64,000 nt of DNA, taken from Bauldia sp. GTDB taxonomy: Bacteria > Pseudomonadota > Alphaproteobacteria > Rhizobiales > Kaistiaceae. Position 1 is the first letter of the stretch. Every line of letters begins with the position of its first letter. The translations under genes and the position numbers were made by a program. The notes under the pieces are model-generated. The model was not told where the DNA came from and made no database searches. It saw nothing but the letters and a program-made list of their open reading frames with translations. This document shows positions 25,629 to 35,245 of the stretch, piece after piece. The stretch lies in contig JAHCJY010000004.1 in the NCBI GenBank assembly GCA_026126065.1, positions 1 to 64,000 of the forward strand, written 5' to 3'.

Positions 25629-27905
25629 CTAGACCTCGCCGTCGGCAAGGGCGCGAATTGCACGCATCACCGCTTCCGGTGTCGCCGGCGCGGCGAGCCG
25701 TGGCATCGTGCCGGGCCGCAGGCTGCCGATGGCATCGGAGATCGCGCAGAAGACGGCGATCGACGGCAGGATCGCGGCGTCGGCGATGTCCTTCGACCGC
25801 CATGCCGTCTCCTCGCGATTGCCGCCCGACTGGAAGAAGGCGACCCGGAAGTCGGCCGGAAGGTCGGCGATCGTCGGCACGAGGTAGGCGAGGGAATCGC
25901 CGGTCATGAGCGTCGCGGCCGAATCGTGGACGATCTCCTCGGTCGTCAGCCAGCCGACGCCGAGCATGAAGCCGGCCTCGACAAGCGCGGTGTCGCCGGC
26001 AGGATCGATCGGGCGTCCGACGTCGTGGAGGATGTCGACGCGATCGATCCGGCGTTCGCCGGTCATGACGTCGATCGTCACCTCGGCGCAGGCCGCCGCG
26101 TAGGTGTGGTAGTGGAACGGCCTGCCGGTCGCTTTTTCGGTATCCCAGTCGATCTCGCCGGTGCGATGGGTGCCGGTTGCCGCAAGCCGCACGCGCGCCG
26201 CTGCCGCCAGTCCGGCAAGGTCGGCGAAGGACATCGAGCGGTGGCCGAGCTTCATCTGGCCGTCCCGGAACTCGACCCGTTCGCGGTCCACATGCATTGT
26301 CTCCTCGATGAAATCGTGGAGGGCGGCGCGGATCGTGCGGCAGGCGTCGATCGCGGCCAGAAGAACCTGATCGGTCGATGACGGGCCCGTTGCCGGCGGC
26401 GCGCCCTCGGACAGGACAACCCGCTCCGGCGAGATGCCGAATTCGTTCGCCACGACCAGCCGGATGCGGCGTTCGAGCCCCTGCCCGGCCTCGGCGCCGC
26501 TGTGGGCGACGCGGATCGAGCCGTCGGCCTCCAGCGCCACCGCGACCGCAGCGTCGTTGTCGATGGCCGATCCGACGCCGTACTTCAACGGCACGATGGC
26601 AATCCCGCGCTTGAGGATCGGGCTGGACTGGTTGAAGGCGGCGATGTCCTTTCGCCGCTTGCGGTAGACGCTGGTGCGCTCGAGCTCGTTGAGCAGCGGG
26701 CCGAGGATCGCGGATTCGGTCTGGAGCCCGGCCAGCGAGCGATCCTTGGCGCCGGTGAAGATGCTGGCCTTGCGCACGTCGAGCGGGTCGACGCCGAGGG
26801 AGCAGGCGATGTGATCCATGATCCGCTCCGCGGCAAGGACACCTTCGGCGCCTGCCCCGCGAAACGAGCCGGCCGGTGCGCTGTTCGATCGCATCCGCCG
26901 CCCGGCAATGCGGAAGGACGGGTAGAAATAGGCGTTGTCCGAATTCAGCATCGCCCGGTCGATCATCGCCGGACCCGCATCGAGACCGCGACCGCAGCCG
27001 CCGGCGAACACGAGATCGACGCCCTTGACCAGGCCGGTATCGGTGAAGCCGACGCTGTAGCTGATCCGGAAGTCGGGGCGCGGTCCGGAGGCGGCGAGGT
27101 CGTCGGTGCGGTCGAGCTGGAGCTTGCATGGCCGGCCGGTGCGCATAGCGGCGAGCGCCGCCAGCGCCGCCCACCGCACCGAACCCGAACGCCGGCTCCC
27201 GGCAAGGCCCCCGATGCGGCCCGTCTCGACGGTCACGGAAGCCATGTCGATGTCGAGCGCAGCGGCGACGACGTGTCGGATCGCCTGCGGATCCTCGGTC
27301 GAGGCGCGGATCATGACCCCGCCCGCGGCGTCGGGAACAGCAACCGCCACATGGGGCTCGGCATCGAAATGGGCCTGGCCGCCGATCCGTAGCTGCCCGA
27401 TGAGGCGGCGGTCGCAGCGCTGGATCTCCGTGGCGGCGTTGCCGCGCAATATGGTCTGGTCCGGGAGCAGGGTTGCGTCGTGAGCGATCGCGTCGTCAAG
27501 GTCGGTGAGCGGGATGGATGGTGACGTCCCGATCCGGGCAAGGAGCGTTGCGCGTCGCGCCGCCGGCCGGGTCTCCGCGACGACGATGAAGAGGACCTCG
27601 CCGTGGAACCCGACCTCGCCCGATGCGATCAGCGGCAGGTCGCCGGCAGCGTTCCAGAGCCGGCGCGCCGGGATGTCGTCGGCCGTCAGGATGGCGACCA
27701 CGCCGGCGCTCTTGCGCGCCTCGTCGAGATCGAGGCGCGTGATGCGCCCTGCCGAAACGGAAGACCGGCCGATGGCCAGGTGCAGCGTGCCCGGCGGATC
27801 CTCGAGGTCGGCGGTGAAAGCCCCGCGACCGGTCAGGTGACGCGCCTCGGCGTGGAGGCGGCGAAGATCGGCGTGATCGGGCGCCACCGGGTCAGGCGAG
27901 GACAT
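25629..27905 (-). CDS. Molybdenum hydroxylase large subunit (xanthine dehydrogenase family), degenerate active site
   Basis: About 758 aa from ATG 27905, overlapping the end of the small-subunit gene by 14 nt. The two-part family fold is recognisable (LTADDIPARR near the N-terminus, AGAEAGQGLERRI, HDVGRPIDPAGD, NREETAWRSK). Usual cofactor and catalytic motifs are altered: the expected GGFGGKE reads GGLAGSR, FRGFGGPQ reads FRGAGAEG, and the catalytic-Glu motif SKxVGEPP reads SKDIADAA. The enzyme may act on a different substrate or be inactive. No xdhC-type maturation gene is adjacent. Confidence 0.78.
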   Translation of the reverse strand: MSSPDPVAPDHADLRRLHAEARHLTGRGAFTADLEDPPGTLHLAIGRSSVSAGRITRLDLDEARKSAGVVAILTADDIPARRLWNAAGDLPLIASGEVGFHGEVLFIVVAETRPAARRATLLARIGTSPSIPLTDLDDAIAHDATLLPDQTILRGNAATEIQRCDRRLIGQLRIGGQAHFDAEPHVAVAVPDAAGGVMIRASTEDPQAIRHVVAAALDIDMASVTVETGRIGGLAGSRRSGSVRWAALAALAAMRTGRPCKLQLDRTDDLAASGPRPDFRISYSVGFTDTGLVKGVDLVFAGGCGRGLDAGPAMIDRAMLNSDNAYFYPSFRIAGRRMRSNSAPAGSFRGAGAEGVLAAERIMDHIACSLGVDPLDVRKASIFTGAKDRSLAGLQTESAILGPLLNELERTSVYRKRRKDIAAFNQSSPILKRGIAIVPLKYGVGSAIDNDAAVAVALEADGSIRVAHSGAEAGQGLERRIRLVVANEFGISPERVVLSEGAPPATGPSSTDQVLLAAIDACRTIRAALHDFIEETMHVDRERVEFRDGQMKLGHRSMSFADLAGLAAAARVRLAATGTHRTGEIDWDTEKATGRPFHYHTYAAACAEVTIDVMTGERRIDRVDILHDVGRPIDPAGDTALVEAGFMLGVGWLTTEEIVHDSAATLMTGDSLAYLVPTIADLPADFRVAFFQSGGNREETAWRSKDIADAAILPSIAVFCAISDAIGSLRPGTMPRLAAPATPEAVMRAIRALADGEV

Positions 27906-29364
27906 CGACGCCTTCCCGGAAGCCGGCCAGCCGCGTGCGACGGTCCGAATTGCTGCCCGCCTCGATGAGCGCCTTGCCGAGGAGCGCCTGCCCCGTCTCC
28001 ATCCGGTAGCGGCCCGAGCCGCGATGGTCGGAGAGCGCGGCGAAGTCCTGGCGGAGGGCGGCGAAGGCGCGTGCCCAGGCGGAGCGGTCGAGCGCCTGGA
28101 CGCCGGCGAGCGTTCCCTCGACGGCGAGCGCGCGGCGCGGCGCCGGGCCAAGGCCGCCATAGGCGATCCTGGCCATCGCGATTTGGCCGTGGTCGATGAT
28201 GAAATGGAACGCCGCCGTCACCGTAGCCGGAGTGAGGTCGAAACGCTTTGCGGCCTTGAAGGCGCGGAAGATGGCGCCGGCCCTCGGCTTGGGGATGACG
28301 ATGCGCGCGATGAGTTCCGTCGCGCCGCGATCCTGACTGCCATCCTCGAGGAAGAAGGCGTCGGCGGCGACGACCCGTTCGGCCAGTCCCTGGCGAAGGA
28401 CGATCGCAGCATCAAGGGCAATCAGCACCGCCGCGAGGTCGGCGCCGCGCGGCCCGGCGGCCAGGTTGCCGCCGATCGTCGCCATGCTGCGAAGCTGCGG
28501 CCCGCCGATGCGATCAACGAGGAGGGCGATGTCGGGATCGATGGCTGCGACATGCGGCCGGAGGGCGGCTAGCGTCGCGGCCGCGCCGATCGACAGCGCT
28601 TCCGGCGAATCGTCGATCGCCGCCAGCTCCGTCGCCCGCCCGAGGAGGATCACCTTCTGCGGCCGCCGCGCCAGGCGCGCCATCGCGGGGACGGCGAGAG
28701 AGCCCCCCGCCAGGAGAATGGCGTCGCGATGCTCGGCCCACAGGAGCGCCACGGCGTCGGTGCTGGTGGGTGCCGACACGAAGCTCGATCCATCGGCCGG
28801 CGGGCTGTCATCCCCTGACAGGCCGGCAAGGAGCGATGCGGTCGTGCCGCCGAGGCGATCATGACGGGTCTGCGTGCGGTTGGCGCCGGCGGCGACTCCG
28901 GCCGCCATCATCGCGCGATAGCTTCCGCAGCGGCAGACATGACCCTGGAGGGCGGCAGTCGCGGACTCCGCGGCGATGTCGCCGTCGGTGTTCTGGTAGA
29001 GGGCGAAAAGGCTCATCCCCGCGCCCGGCGAGCAGAAGCCGCATCGCGCGGCCCCCTCGGACAGGAGCGCTTGCTGCACCGGATGGAGCGATCCGTCCTC
29101 CGCCGCAATGTCCTCGATCGCGACGATTTCGGCGCCGTCGAGCTGCGCCAGGAGCACCGAGCACGCGGCGACCGTCTCGTACTGGATGCCATCGCCGGCG
29201 GAACGGCCGATGGCGACCGTGCAGGCGCCGCAGGCGCCCTCCGAGCAGCCGTCCTTCGCGCCGGTCAAACCGGATCCGCGAAGCCACGCAAGCAGGGTGA
29301 GGTCCGGCGGCGCTGCGGTCTCGACAACCACGCCATTCCGGACGAAGCGGACCGTTTCGCTCAT
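27892..29364 (-). CDS. Molybdenum hydroxylase small subunit, 2Fe-2S and FAD domains fused
   Basis: About 490 aa from ATG 29364 (MSETVRFVRNG); the open frame continues upstream through a tRNA and is ignored. Residues 1-80 form a plant-type 2Fe-2S domain (CSEGACGACTV plus a fourth Cys). Residues about 85-160 hold the second 2Fe-2S cluster (RCGFCSPGAG, GHVCRCGSY). Residues about 190-490 form the FAD domain with ATIGGNLAAGPRGADLA. All eight cluster cysteines are present. It resembles XdhA-type subunits and would pass electrons from the large subunit to NAD or another acceptor. Confidence 0.85.
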   Translation of the reverse strand: MSETVRFVRNGVVVETAAPPDLTLLAWLRGSGLTGAKDGCSEGACGACTVAIGRSAGDGIQYETVAACSVLLAQLDGAEIVAIEDIAAEDGSLHPVQQALLSEGAARCGFCSPGAGMSLFALYQNTDGDIAAESATAALQGHVCRCGSYRAMMAAGVAAGANRTQTRHDRLGGTTASLLAGLSGDDSPPADGSSFVSAPTSTDAVALLWAEHRDAILLAGGSLAVPAMARLARRPQKVILLGRATELAAIDDSPEALSIGAAATLAALRPHVAAIDPDIALLVDRIGGPQLRSMATIGGNLAAGPRGADLAAVLIALDAAIVLRQGLAERVVAADAFFLEDGSQDRGATELIARIVIPKPRAGAIFRAFKAAKRFDLTPATVTAAFHFIIDHGQIAMARIAYGGLGPAPRRALAVEGTLAGVQALDRSAWARAFAALRQDFAALSDHRGSGRYRMETGQALLGKALIEAGSNSDRRTRLAGFREGVDVLA

Positions 29365-29702
29365 CAGGCGATCGGGCTCCGGGTGGCCGGCTGCCGGCCA
29401 TTGCACGCGCGGAAGGCACACGCACGGTGGTGCGCCGGAACAGACACCAGGGGCTTCCTCCGCAATGAGCCCTGCCACAAACGCGCGGCCAGAAGGCCCC
29501 CACGGCCGCACAACCCTTTGACAATGACGGACATACAGGCCGCGATCAACGTCCTTCGCGACCCCACATGCTGCGTCAGATGGCGGACGTAGGAACGACC
29601 GCGGCGGTGGCACGAATCCCCCGGTCGCCATACGGCTGGTATCCCGTCGTCCCAGCCCTTGCCGTGATGGCTGAGGAAAATTCACCAAGCCTTTGGAATG
29701 CT
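29365..29702. other. Gap between tRNA-Lys and the hydroxylase operon
   Basis: About 338 bp. It contains the terminator of tRNA-Lys at its right end. I see no other gene and no clear promoter consensus; the hydroxylase promoter is expected here. Confidence 0.5.
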
Positions 29703-29706
29703 TGGT
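29673..29706 (-). terminator. Rho-independent terminator of tRNA-Lys(TTT)
   Basis: On the minus strand ACCAAGC pairs with GCTTGGT around a 9-nt loop, followed by GAATTTTCC. The left arm includes the encoded CCA end of the tRNA. Confidence 0.6.
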
Positions 29707-29777
29707 GAGCGCGCTGGGGATCGAACCCAGGACCCACGGATTAAAAGTCCGATGCTCTACCGCTGAGCTACGCGCTC
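29703..29777 (-). tRNA. tRNA-Lys(TTT)
   Basis: A 75-nt minus-strand tRNA. GAGCGCG pairs with CGCGCTC, then A and an encoded CCA. The anticodon loop CTTTTAA gives TTT. D-arm TAGCTCAGCGGTAGAGCA and T-loop GGTTCGATCC are standard. Confidence 0.95.
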
Positions 29778-29826
29778 GGCCACGTGCCGACAACGGCGCG
29801 GAACCTAAGGGTCGCGGATCGACGGG

Positions 29827-30393
29827 TCAACGCGGCCCGGGTTTGGAGCCCGTCGCCGCGGGACCGAGGGCGAACGCTGGATCGATGGCGATGAGGGCCG
29901 TGCGAAGTTCGTCTGCGGCCGCGTTGACGCCGGTGCGATCCCCGCGCCGCTCGATCAGGACTGGATCGGAATGGGGCGTGGCGGCGTCCGGCGCTGTGAA
30001 GCACAGGATCGACCAGGTGCCGCCGCCGGTCGTGCCGTCGACGATCGTCATATCCGCCGTGGCGGCGCCGGCGATCAGGGCCTGCAACTCGCCGATCGCC
30101 TCGGGCGTCACGACCGTCGCCCGCTCGACGGCCGCCATGAGGAGCGCCTCGTAGGCGCCGCGCGCCCCGCGCTCTCCGGCGGCGATGGCGGCGATGGCTC
30201 CAGCCTCCGTGATACTGGCGATCTCAAAGTCATATAGCTTGCCGTCGTCCGCGAGGATCGTGCCGCGCCATTCGTAGCCGCCGGCGACGCGCTCATACTC
30301 GGCGGAGCAGACCGGCCCGGCGGCGAGCGCCGTGCCCGCCGACAACGCCAGAGCCGCGGCAGCAACCACGGAAAGGCTAAGCCAGTGCTTCAT
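29827..30393 (-). CDS. Secreted protein, unknown function
   Basis: About 188 aa from ATG 30393, overlapping the end of tgt by 17 nt. A signal peptide (residues 1-25) ends at GTALAAG. Two cysteines (GPVCSAEY and SILCFTAPD) may form a disulfide. No catalytic motif is recognised. Overlap and strand place it last in the queA-tgt transcript, though nothing in the protein points to tRNA modification. Confidence 0.6.
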   Translation of the reverse strand: MKHWLSLSVVAAAALALSAGTALAAGPVCSAEYERVAGGYEWRGTILADDGKLYDFEIASITEAGAIAAIAAGERGARGAYEALLMAAVERATVVTPEAIGELQALIAGAATADMTIVDGTTGGGTWSILCFTAPDAATPHSDPVLIERRGDRTGVNAAADELRTALIAIDPAFALGPAATGSKPGPR

Positions 30394-31540
30394 CGCCACG
30401 CTCCCACTCCGACCTGACCTCGTCGCGGAAAGCCGCAAACCGCCGCTCCCGGATCGACGCGCGGAGGCCCGCCATGAGGTCCTGATAGTAGGCAAGGTTG
30501 ATCCAGGTCAGCAGCATCCCTGCAAGAAGCTCGCCGGACTTCACGAGGTGGTGGAGATAGGCGCGCGAATAGTCGCGCGCCGCGAGGCACGACGATGCCG
30601 GATCGAGCGGCCGCTGATCGTCGGCGTGGCGCGCGTTCTTGAGGTTCACCTTGCCGAAGCGCGTGTAGGCGAGCCCGTGGCGGCCGGCCCGCGTGGGCAT
30701 CACGCAGTCGAACATGTCGATCCCGCGCGCCACCGCCTCGACGATGTCCTCGGGCGTCCCGACTCCCATGAGGTAGCGTGGCTTTTCAGCCGGCAGGACG
30801 GCGTTGGTCGCCTCGATCATCTCGAGCATCACGGCCTGCGGCTCGCCCACGGCAAGGCCACCGATCGAGTACCCCTTCAGGTCCATCGCCCTGAGGGCCG
30901 AGGCGGACTGCTCGCGCAACTTCGGCTGGTCGCCACCCTGGACGATGCCGAAGAGCGCCCTGCCCTCCTGGGTCCCGAATGCGGCCTTCGACCGCTCCGC
31001 CCAGCGGAGCGAGAGCTGCATCGCCCGCTCGACTTCGTCGGATGTCGCGGGGAGCGCCACGCACTCGTCGAGTTGCATCTGGATGTCGGAACCGAGAAGG
31101 CCCTGGATCTCCACCGCGCGCTCCGGCGTCAGTTCGTGAGCAGAGCCATCGACATGCGAGCGGAAGGTGACGCCGCGTTCCGTCACCTTCCGGAGTTTTG
31201 CCAGCGACATCACCTGGAAGCCGCCGGAATCGGTCAGGATCGGCCACGGCCAGCCAGAGAAGGCATGGAGGCCGCCCAGCCGGGCAACACGCTCTGCGCC
31301 GGGGCGTAGCATCAGGTGGTAGACGTTGCCGAGGATGACGTCCGCCCCAAGACCGCGGACCTGGTCCATGTACATCGCCTTCACCGTCCCGGCGGTGCCG
31401 ACGGGCATGAAGGCCGGCGTCCGGATCGTGCCGCGCGTCGTGGCCACAGCGCCGGTTCGAGCGGCGCCGTCCGTGTCCAGGAGCGTGAACCCGAAGGCGT
31501 CCGACCTGGCATCGCGGTGCGGGTCGGGCGCGTCAGTCAT
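30377..31540 (-). CDS. tgt: tRNA-guanine transglycosylase
   Basis: 387 aa, cytoplasmic. It exchanges guanine 34 of GUN-anticodon tRNAs for the queuine precursor. Catalytic features are intact: [27 protein letters not shown], and [13 protein letters not shown] with the nucleophile Asp. The C-terminal zinc site is not: where CDCxxC is usual this protein reads SSCLAA (before [11 protein letters not shown]), and the later His (WHN) reads WIN, leaving one of four ligands. It overlaps queA by 8 nt, forming a queuosine operon. Confidence 0.93.
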   Translation of the reverse strand: MTDAPDPHRDARSDAFGFTLLDTDGAARTGAVATTRGTIRTPAFMPVGTAGTVKAMYMDQVRGLGADVILGNVYHLMLRPGAERVARLGGLHAFSGWPWPILTDSGGFQVMSLAKLRKVTERGVTFRSHVDGSAHELTPERAVEIQGLLGSDIQMQLDECVALPATSDEVERAMQLSLRWAERSKAAFGTQEGRALFGIVQGGDQPKLREQSASALRAMDLKGYSIGGLAVGEPQAVMLEMIEATNAVLPAEKPRYLMGVGTPEDIVEAVARGIDMFDCVMPTRAGRHGLAYTRFGKVNLKNARHADDQRPLDPASSCLAARDYSRAYLHHLVKSGELLAGMLLTWINLAYYQDLMAGLRASIRERRFAAFRDEVRSEWERGDEALA

Positions 31541-32624
31541 CGGTGCCCCCTATGGCAGGAAAAAGCAGCGAGGCGTCGCCGTAGGAATAGAAGCGGTAGC
31601 CCGACGCGATGGCGTGGCGATAGGCCGACAGCATCGTCTCGCGGCCGGAGAACGCCGAGACAAGCATGAACAGCGTCGATCGCGGCAGGTGGAAGTTCGT
31701 CATCAGGACATCCACGGCGCGAAAGCGGTAGCCCGGGGTGATGAAGATGTTGGTCGCGGCGGCGAAGGAACGGATTGTGCCGTCCGCTTCCGTCGCGCTC
31801 TCGAGGAGGCGCAGCGAGGTCGTGCCGACGGCCACGATCCGGGCGCCGGCAGCGCGCGCGGCGTTGAGACGGGCCGCGGTGGCGGCGTTCACCTCGCCCC
31901 ACTCGGCGTGCATCCGATGGGTTGTCGTGTCGTCCGTCTTCACCGGCAGGAACGTGCCGGGGCCAACGTGGAGCGTTACCGTCGCCACGCCGACGCCGCG
32001 TTCGCGAAGGCGTTCGAGCAGCTCCGGCGTGAAGTGGAGTCCGGCGGTGGGCGCTGCCACTGCGCCCTCGGCACGGGCGAACATTGTCTGGTAATCGGCG
32101 TCGTCGGAGGCATCCTCCGCCCGCCTCCCCGCGATGTAGGGCGGGAGCGGAACGTGACCGGCGGCCGCAATGGCCTCGTCGAGAGCCGCATCGACCATGT
32201 CGAACGCGAGGGAGACGACGCCGGAGCCGTCGTTGGCGGTGACCGTCGCGTCCAGGGTGCCGACGAGGCAGACATTCTCCCGGCCTTCGCCGAAGTGGAT
32301 CCGGTCGTCCGCCCGAAGCCGCTTGGCCGGACGCGCGAGCGAATCCCATGAGTTGGGTCCGGTGCGGCGGATCAAGGTGACCGAGACCGCGACCGAACTG
32401 CCGTCGCGGTCGCGTGTGCCGTGGAGCTCGGCGTGGATAACGCGCGTGTCGTTGACGACGAGGATGTCGCCCGGCCGCAGGAGTTCTGGCAGGTCGCGCA
32501 CACCGCGGTCGTCGAGGCCGTCCGGCGGGCGCACGACCAGCATGCGCGCCGCATCGCGCGGGCGTGCCGGCCGCAGGGCAATCCGCTCCTCCGGCAGGTC
32601 GAAATCGAACAGGTCCACGCGCAT
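31533..32624 (-). CDS. queA: S-adenosylmethionine:tRNA ribosyltransferase-isomerase
   Basis: 363 aa, full length. It transfers and isomerises ribose from SAM to preQ1-tRNA, giving epoxyqueuosine. The N-terminus [17 protein letters not shown], then VNDTRVI, and the core APTAGLHFT and [10 protein letters not shown] are diagnostic. The ATG at 32624 lies 4 nt past a strong hairpin with T-run that ends the upstream cyclophilin gene, and no clear ribosome site is present in that space. It is followed by tgt with an 8-nt overlap. Confidence 0.94.
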   Translation of the reverse strand: MRVDLFDFDLPEERIALRPARPRDAARMLVVRPPDGLDDRGVRDLPELLRPGDILVVNDTRVIHAELHGTRDRDGSSVAVSVTLIRRTGPNSWDSLARPAKRLRADDRIHFGEGRENVCLVGTLDATVTANDGSGVVSLAFDMVDAALDEAIAAAGHVPLPPYIAGRRAEDASDDADYQTMFARAEGAVAAPTAGLHFTPELLERLRERGVGVATVTLHVGPGTFLPVKTDDTTTHRMHAEWGEVNAATAARLNAARAAGARIVAVGTTSLRLLESATEADGTIRSFAAATNIFITPGYRFRAVDVLMTNFHLPRSTLFMLVSAFSGRETMLSAYRHAIASGYRFYSYGDASLLFPAIGGTDD

Positions 32625-32627
32625 GAG

Positions 32628-32656
32628 TGAAAAGGGCCGCCTCTCCGGCGGCCCTT
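32628..32656 (-). terminator. Rho-independent terminator after ppiB
   Basis: On the minus strand AAGGGCCGCC pairs with GGCGGCCCTT (10 bp) around GGAGA, then TTTTC. It lies between the ppiB stop and the queA start. Confidence 0.8.
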
Positions 32657-32667
32657 CGATCCTGGTT

Positions 32668-33129
32668 CTAGGCGGCGACCAGCGTCGCCTTGACGATCTT
32701 GTCAGGGTCGCGGACCGGTTCGCCGCGCTTGATCATGTCGACATTCTCCATGCCCTCCACGACCTTGCCCCAGACGGTGTACTGGCCGTCGAGGAAACTC
32801 GCGTCCGCGAAGACGATGAAGAACTGGCTGTCGCCGGAGTTCGGATCCTGCGCCCGGGCCATCGAGACGGCGCCCCGAACATGCGGCTCGCGCGAAAACT
32901 CGGCGCGGAGCTTCTTGCCCGAGCCGCCGGTGCCGGTGCCGGTGGGGTCGCCCGTCTGGGCCATGAAGCCGTCGATGACGCGGTGGAACGGCACCCCGTC
33001 ATAAAAGCCCGATGCCGCGAGTTCCTTGATCCGGGCAACGTGGCCCGGAGCAATGTCGGGACGGAAGGCGATCACGACCACACCCTTGGTGGTCTCGAGG
33101 CGAAGCTTCTCGGTGTTGGCGTCGGCCAT
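32668..33129 (-). CDS. ppiB: Cytoplasmic cyclophilin, peptidyl-prolyl isomerase
   Basis: 153 aa, no signal peptide. It catalyses cis-trans isomerisation at proline in protein folding. Family residues are all there: [36 protein letters not shown], and [16 protein letters not shown]. It follows a periplasmic cyclophilin by 19 bp on the same strand, suggesting a tandem duplication and joint transcription. A strong terminator follows. Confidence 0.93.
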   Translation of the reverse strand: MADANTEKLRLETTKGVVVIAFRPDIAPGHVARIKELAASGFYDGVPFHRVIDGFMAQTGDPTGTGTGGSGKKLRAEFSREPHVRGAVSMARAQDPNSGDSQFFIVFADASFLDGQYTVWGKVVEGMENVDMIKRGEPVRDPDKIVKATLVAA

Positions 33130-33148
33130 GGTGCTGACAGGCTTTCGG

Positions 33149-33727
33149 TTAGCGGGTGGTTGGCGTCGGAGCCGGCGTGCCGGCCGGAATGTCGGCCGCG
33201 ATCTGGGCTGCGATGATGCGGTCGGGATCCACGACGGGCTCGCCCGGCTTGATCTGGTCGACGCACTCCATGCCTTCCACGACCTGGCCCCAGACCGTGT
33301 AGTTGTTGTTCAGGAACGACCCGTCCGCGAACATAATGAAGAACTGCGAATTGGCCGAATTCGGGTTCTGCGCGCGCGCCATGCCGACGGTGCCGCGCAC
33401 GAACGGGGTCGGGGTGAATTCGGCAGGCAGGTTCGGCAGCGGGGAGCCGCCCATGCCCGTGCCGGTGGGGTCGCCCGTCTGGGCCATGAAGCCCGGAATG
33501 ACGCGGTGGAAGACGATGCCGTTGTAAAAGCCCTGGCGGGTCAGCGTCTTGATGCGCTCGACGTGGAGCGGCGCAAGGTCAGGACGCAACTGGATCGACA
33601 CGCGGCCACAGAACAGGTCCAGGTAGAGCGTGTTCTCCGGATCGAGCGGCGGCGTGGCCTGGGCCGACGCGGGGATCGAACCGATTGCAAGAATCGCTGC
33701 GGTAACCGCGGCAAGCACGAACTTCAT
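33149..33727 (-). CDS. Periplasmic cyclophilin, peptidyl-prolyl isomerase
   Basis: About 192 aa from ATG 33727, preceded by GGAGGAGA. A signal peptide ends at IPASAQA (residue 23). The isomerase core contains [36 protein letters not shown] and WGQVVEGMECV. A short Pro/Thr tail ends the protein. It is the exported counterpart of the cytoplasmic enzyme encoded next; the two share long stretches of sequence. Confidence 0.92.
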   Translation of the reverse strand: MKFVLAAVTAAILAIGSIPASAQATPPLDPENTLYLDLFCGRVSIQLRPDLAPLHVERIKTLTRQGFYNGIVFHRVIPGFMAQTGDPTGTGMGGSPLPNLPAEFTPTPFVRGTVGMARAQNPNSANSQFFIMFADGSFLNNNYTVWGQVVEGMECVDQIKPGEPVVDPDRIIAAQIAADIPAGTPAPTPTTR

Positions 33728-33862
33728 GAAGTCTCCTCCGATTGCGGCCGCCGGTGGGACCCGGCCGCGGGTCATCGCTCCCGGCGCTCTTCTGTCACGG
33801 GCATGACGGGTTGTCACCGCCCATCGTGACGATGCCGCGCGTGCTGCTGTCGTCCCCGCCGG

Positions 33863-34984
33863 CTAGCGAAGGCCAGTCAGGTACTCGTTGTAGATGAAGC
33901 CGCGCTGGCCGTTGACCACGACCTCGCACCAGTTCTCGCAGGCGATGACATCCACCTGCGTTCCGGGTTCGACGACGGCGACGACGGCCTCGTCCGCGCC
34001 TGCTCCGGCGCGCATGTTCACCCAGGTTGTCGCGGTGACGCCTGCCGGCCGGACTTCCGCCGGCTCGGCCGGTGCGACGGCCGGAGCGTCGGTGGCGACG
34101 GGCTGCGTCGCCACCGGGCGCGCGTCGCCGACGGTGAGCGGCGGGACCGCCTCGGTCTGCGGCACGCGCTCGTCGGCTTTCTCGGCCGGCGCAAGGGCGA
34201 CCGCCAGGGTATCGGCAACGAGGGCCGGCGGTGCTACCGGATCACCGGCGGTCGTTTCCGCCGCGGGCGCCGGGCGGGCCAGCAACGAGTTGGGCACACC
34301 GGTCTGGGCGCGAATCCATGGAATGTTCGTCCCGGCGATCTGCTGCGACGGGGGCGTGCCGTTGCCGTCGAGGAACAGGACTGCGGCACCGACGCCGCCA
34401 AGCAGGACCACGGCGACGGCGACCGTACCAAGGACCGGCCGCCGCTTGCGACGCGCAGGCCTTGCCGTTGCAGGCGCCGGCGTTGCCTGGGTCTCCCTTG
34501 CCGGCATGCGGTGAACGTGCCGCGGCGCGCGGCGGGGCGCCGCGTCGAGCACCATGGCAAGACTGGTGCGGGCAGCCTCGGGGACGTGGCGGAGAATGGA
34601 GAACGCCTCCGCGTCATCGTCGACCGCGGGATCGAGCGGCGACGGCCCCGGTGGAGGCTGCAGCGCGCCTTGTCCGTGGCGATCCCCCTGCGGTAGGTCG
34701 ATGACCGCTATGGCCGTGCCTTGCGGGCCGGGATCCTCTTCCCTGTCCCGGGCAAGGATCGTCTCGAGCTCCGCGATCAGCGCTTCCTCGTCGGCCGGCG
34801 CCGTGTCGTCGCCCGGCAGTTCGTCCCAGGCGGCGTTGGCTGCATCCCACGCGGCGTCATAGGCAGTGCGAAGGCTGGCCGCGGTATCGGGCGCACAGGG
34901 TTCGGGGCGGTTGAGGTCGAGGGGGTTTGGGTACGAATTGGCGATGCGGCGGGCGGCTGCGTGCCGCGGCGAGATTTTTGTCAC
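33863..34984 (-). CDS. Membrane protein with C-terminal SH3 domain
   Basis: About 373 aa if GTG 34984 is the start; the frame is open to 35182 and the true start is unsure, as no good ribosome site is seen. Residues about 1-180 are acidic and disordered. One membrane segment (VLGTVAVAVVLLGGVGAAVLFL) divides it from an Ala/Pro-rich periplasmic linker. The last 65 residues form a bacterial SH3 domain (WVNMRAGAGADEAVVAVVEP, CENWCEVVVNGQRGFIYNEY), which often binds cell wall. Function unknown. Confidence 0.7.
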   Translation of the reverse strand: MTKISPRHAAARRIANSYPNPLDLNRPEPCAPDTAASLRTAYDAAWDAANAAWDELPGDDTAPADEEALIAELETILARDREEDPGPQGTAIAVIDLPQGDRHGQGALQPPPGPSPLDPAVDDDAEAFSILRHVPEAARTSLAMVLDAAPRRAPRHVHRMPARETQATPAPATARPARRKRRPVLGTVAVAVVLLGGVGAAVLFLDGNGTPPSQQIAGTNIPWIRAQTGVPNSLLARPAPAAETTAGDPVAPPALVADTLAVALAPAEKADERVPQTEAVPPLTVGDARPVATQPVATDAPAVAPAEPAEVRPAGVTATTWVNMRAGAGADEAVVAVVEPGTQVDVIACENWCEVVVNGQRGFIYNEYLTGLR

Positions 34985-35245
34985 TCGTGTCGAGCCCGTT
35001 TCCTTGCGGCCGAACCTGCTTGCCAAAGACGCGGCGCAAGGAGTCCGGCCAGACCAACGTTCAGGACCGCTCTCTCCCCCGTGGGATTGAAGCCGGTACC
35101 GTTGTGATTCTCGCCCTTCCCCGATCCCTCGATGCGACCTTACGCTTCGGATTGCGTCGGCCGCTGGCCGACATTGTGGCAATTTCTAGGTTTCATCAAG
35201 GCGCGCCCACGAAAACGCCTAACTCGATCAGAGACTTCGTGACCA

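Noticed and set aside
29365..29793. Extended N-terminus for the hydroxylase small subunit
   Set aside because: The frame runs through tRNA-Lys and its terminator. The 2Fe-2S domain begins normally at ATG 29364.
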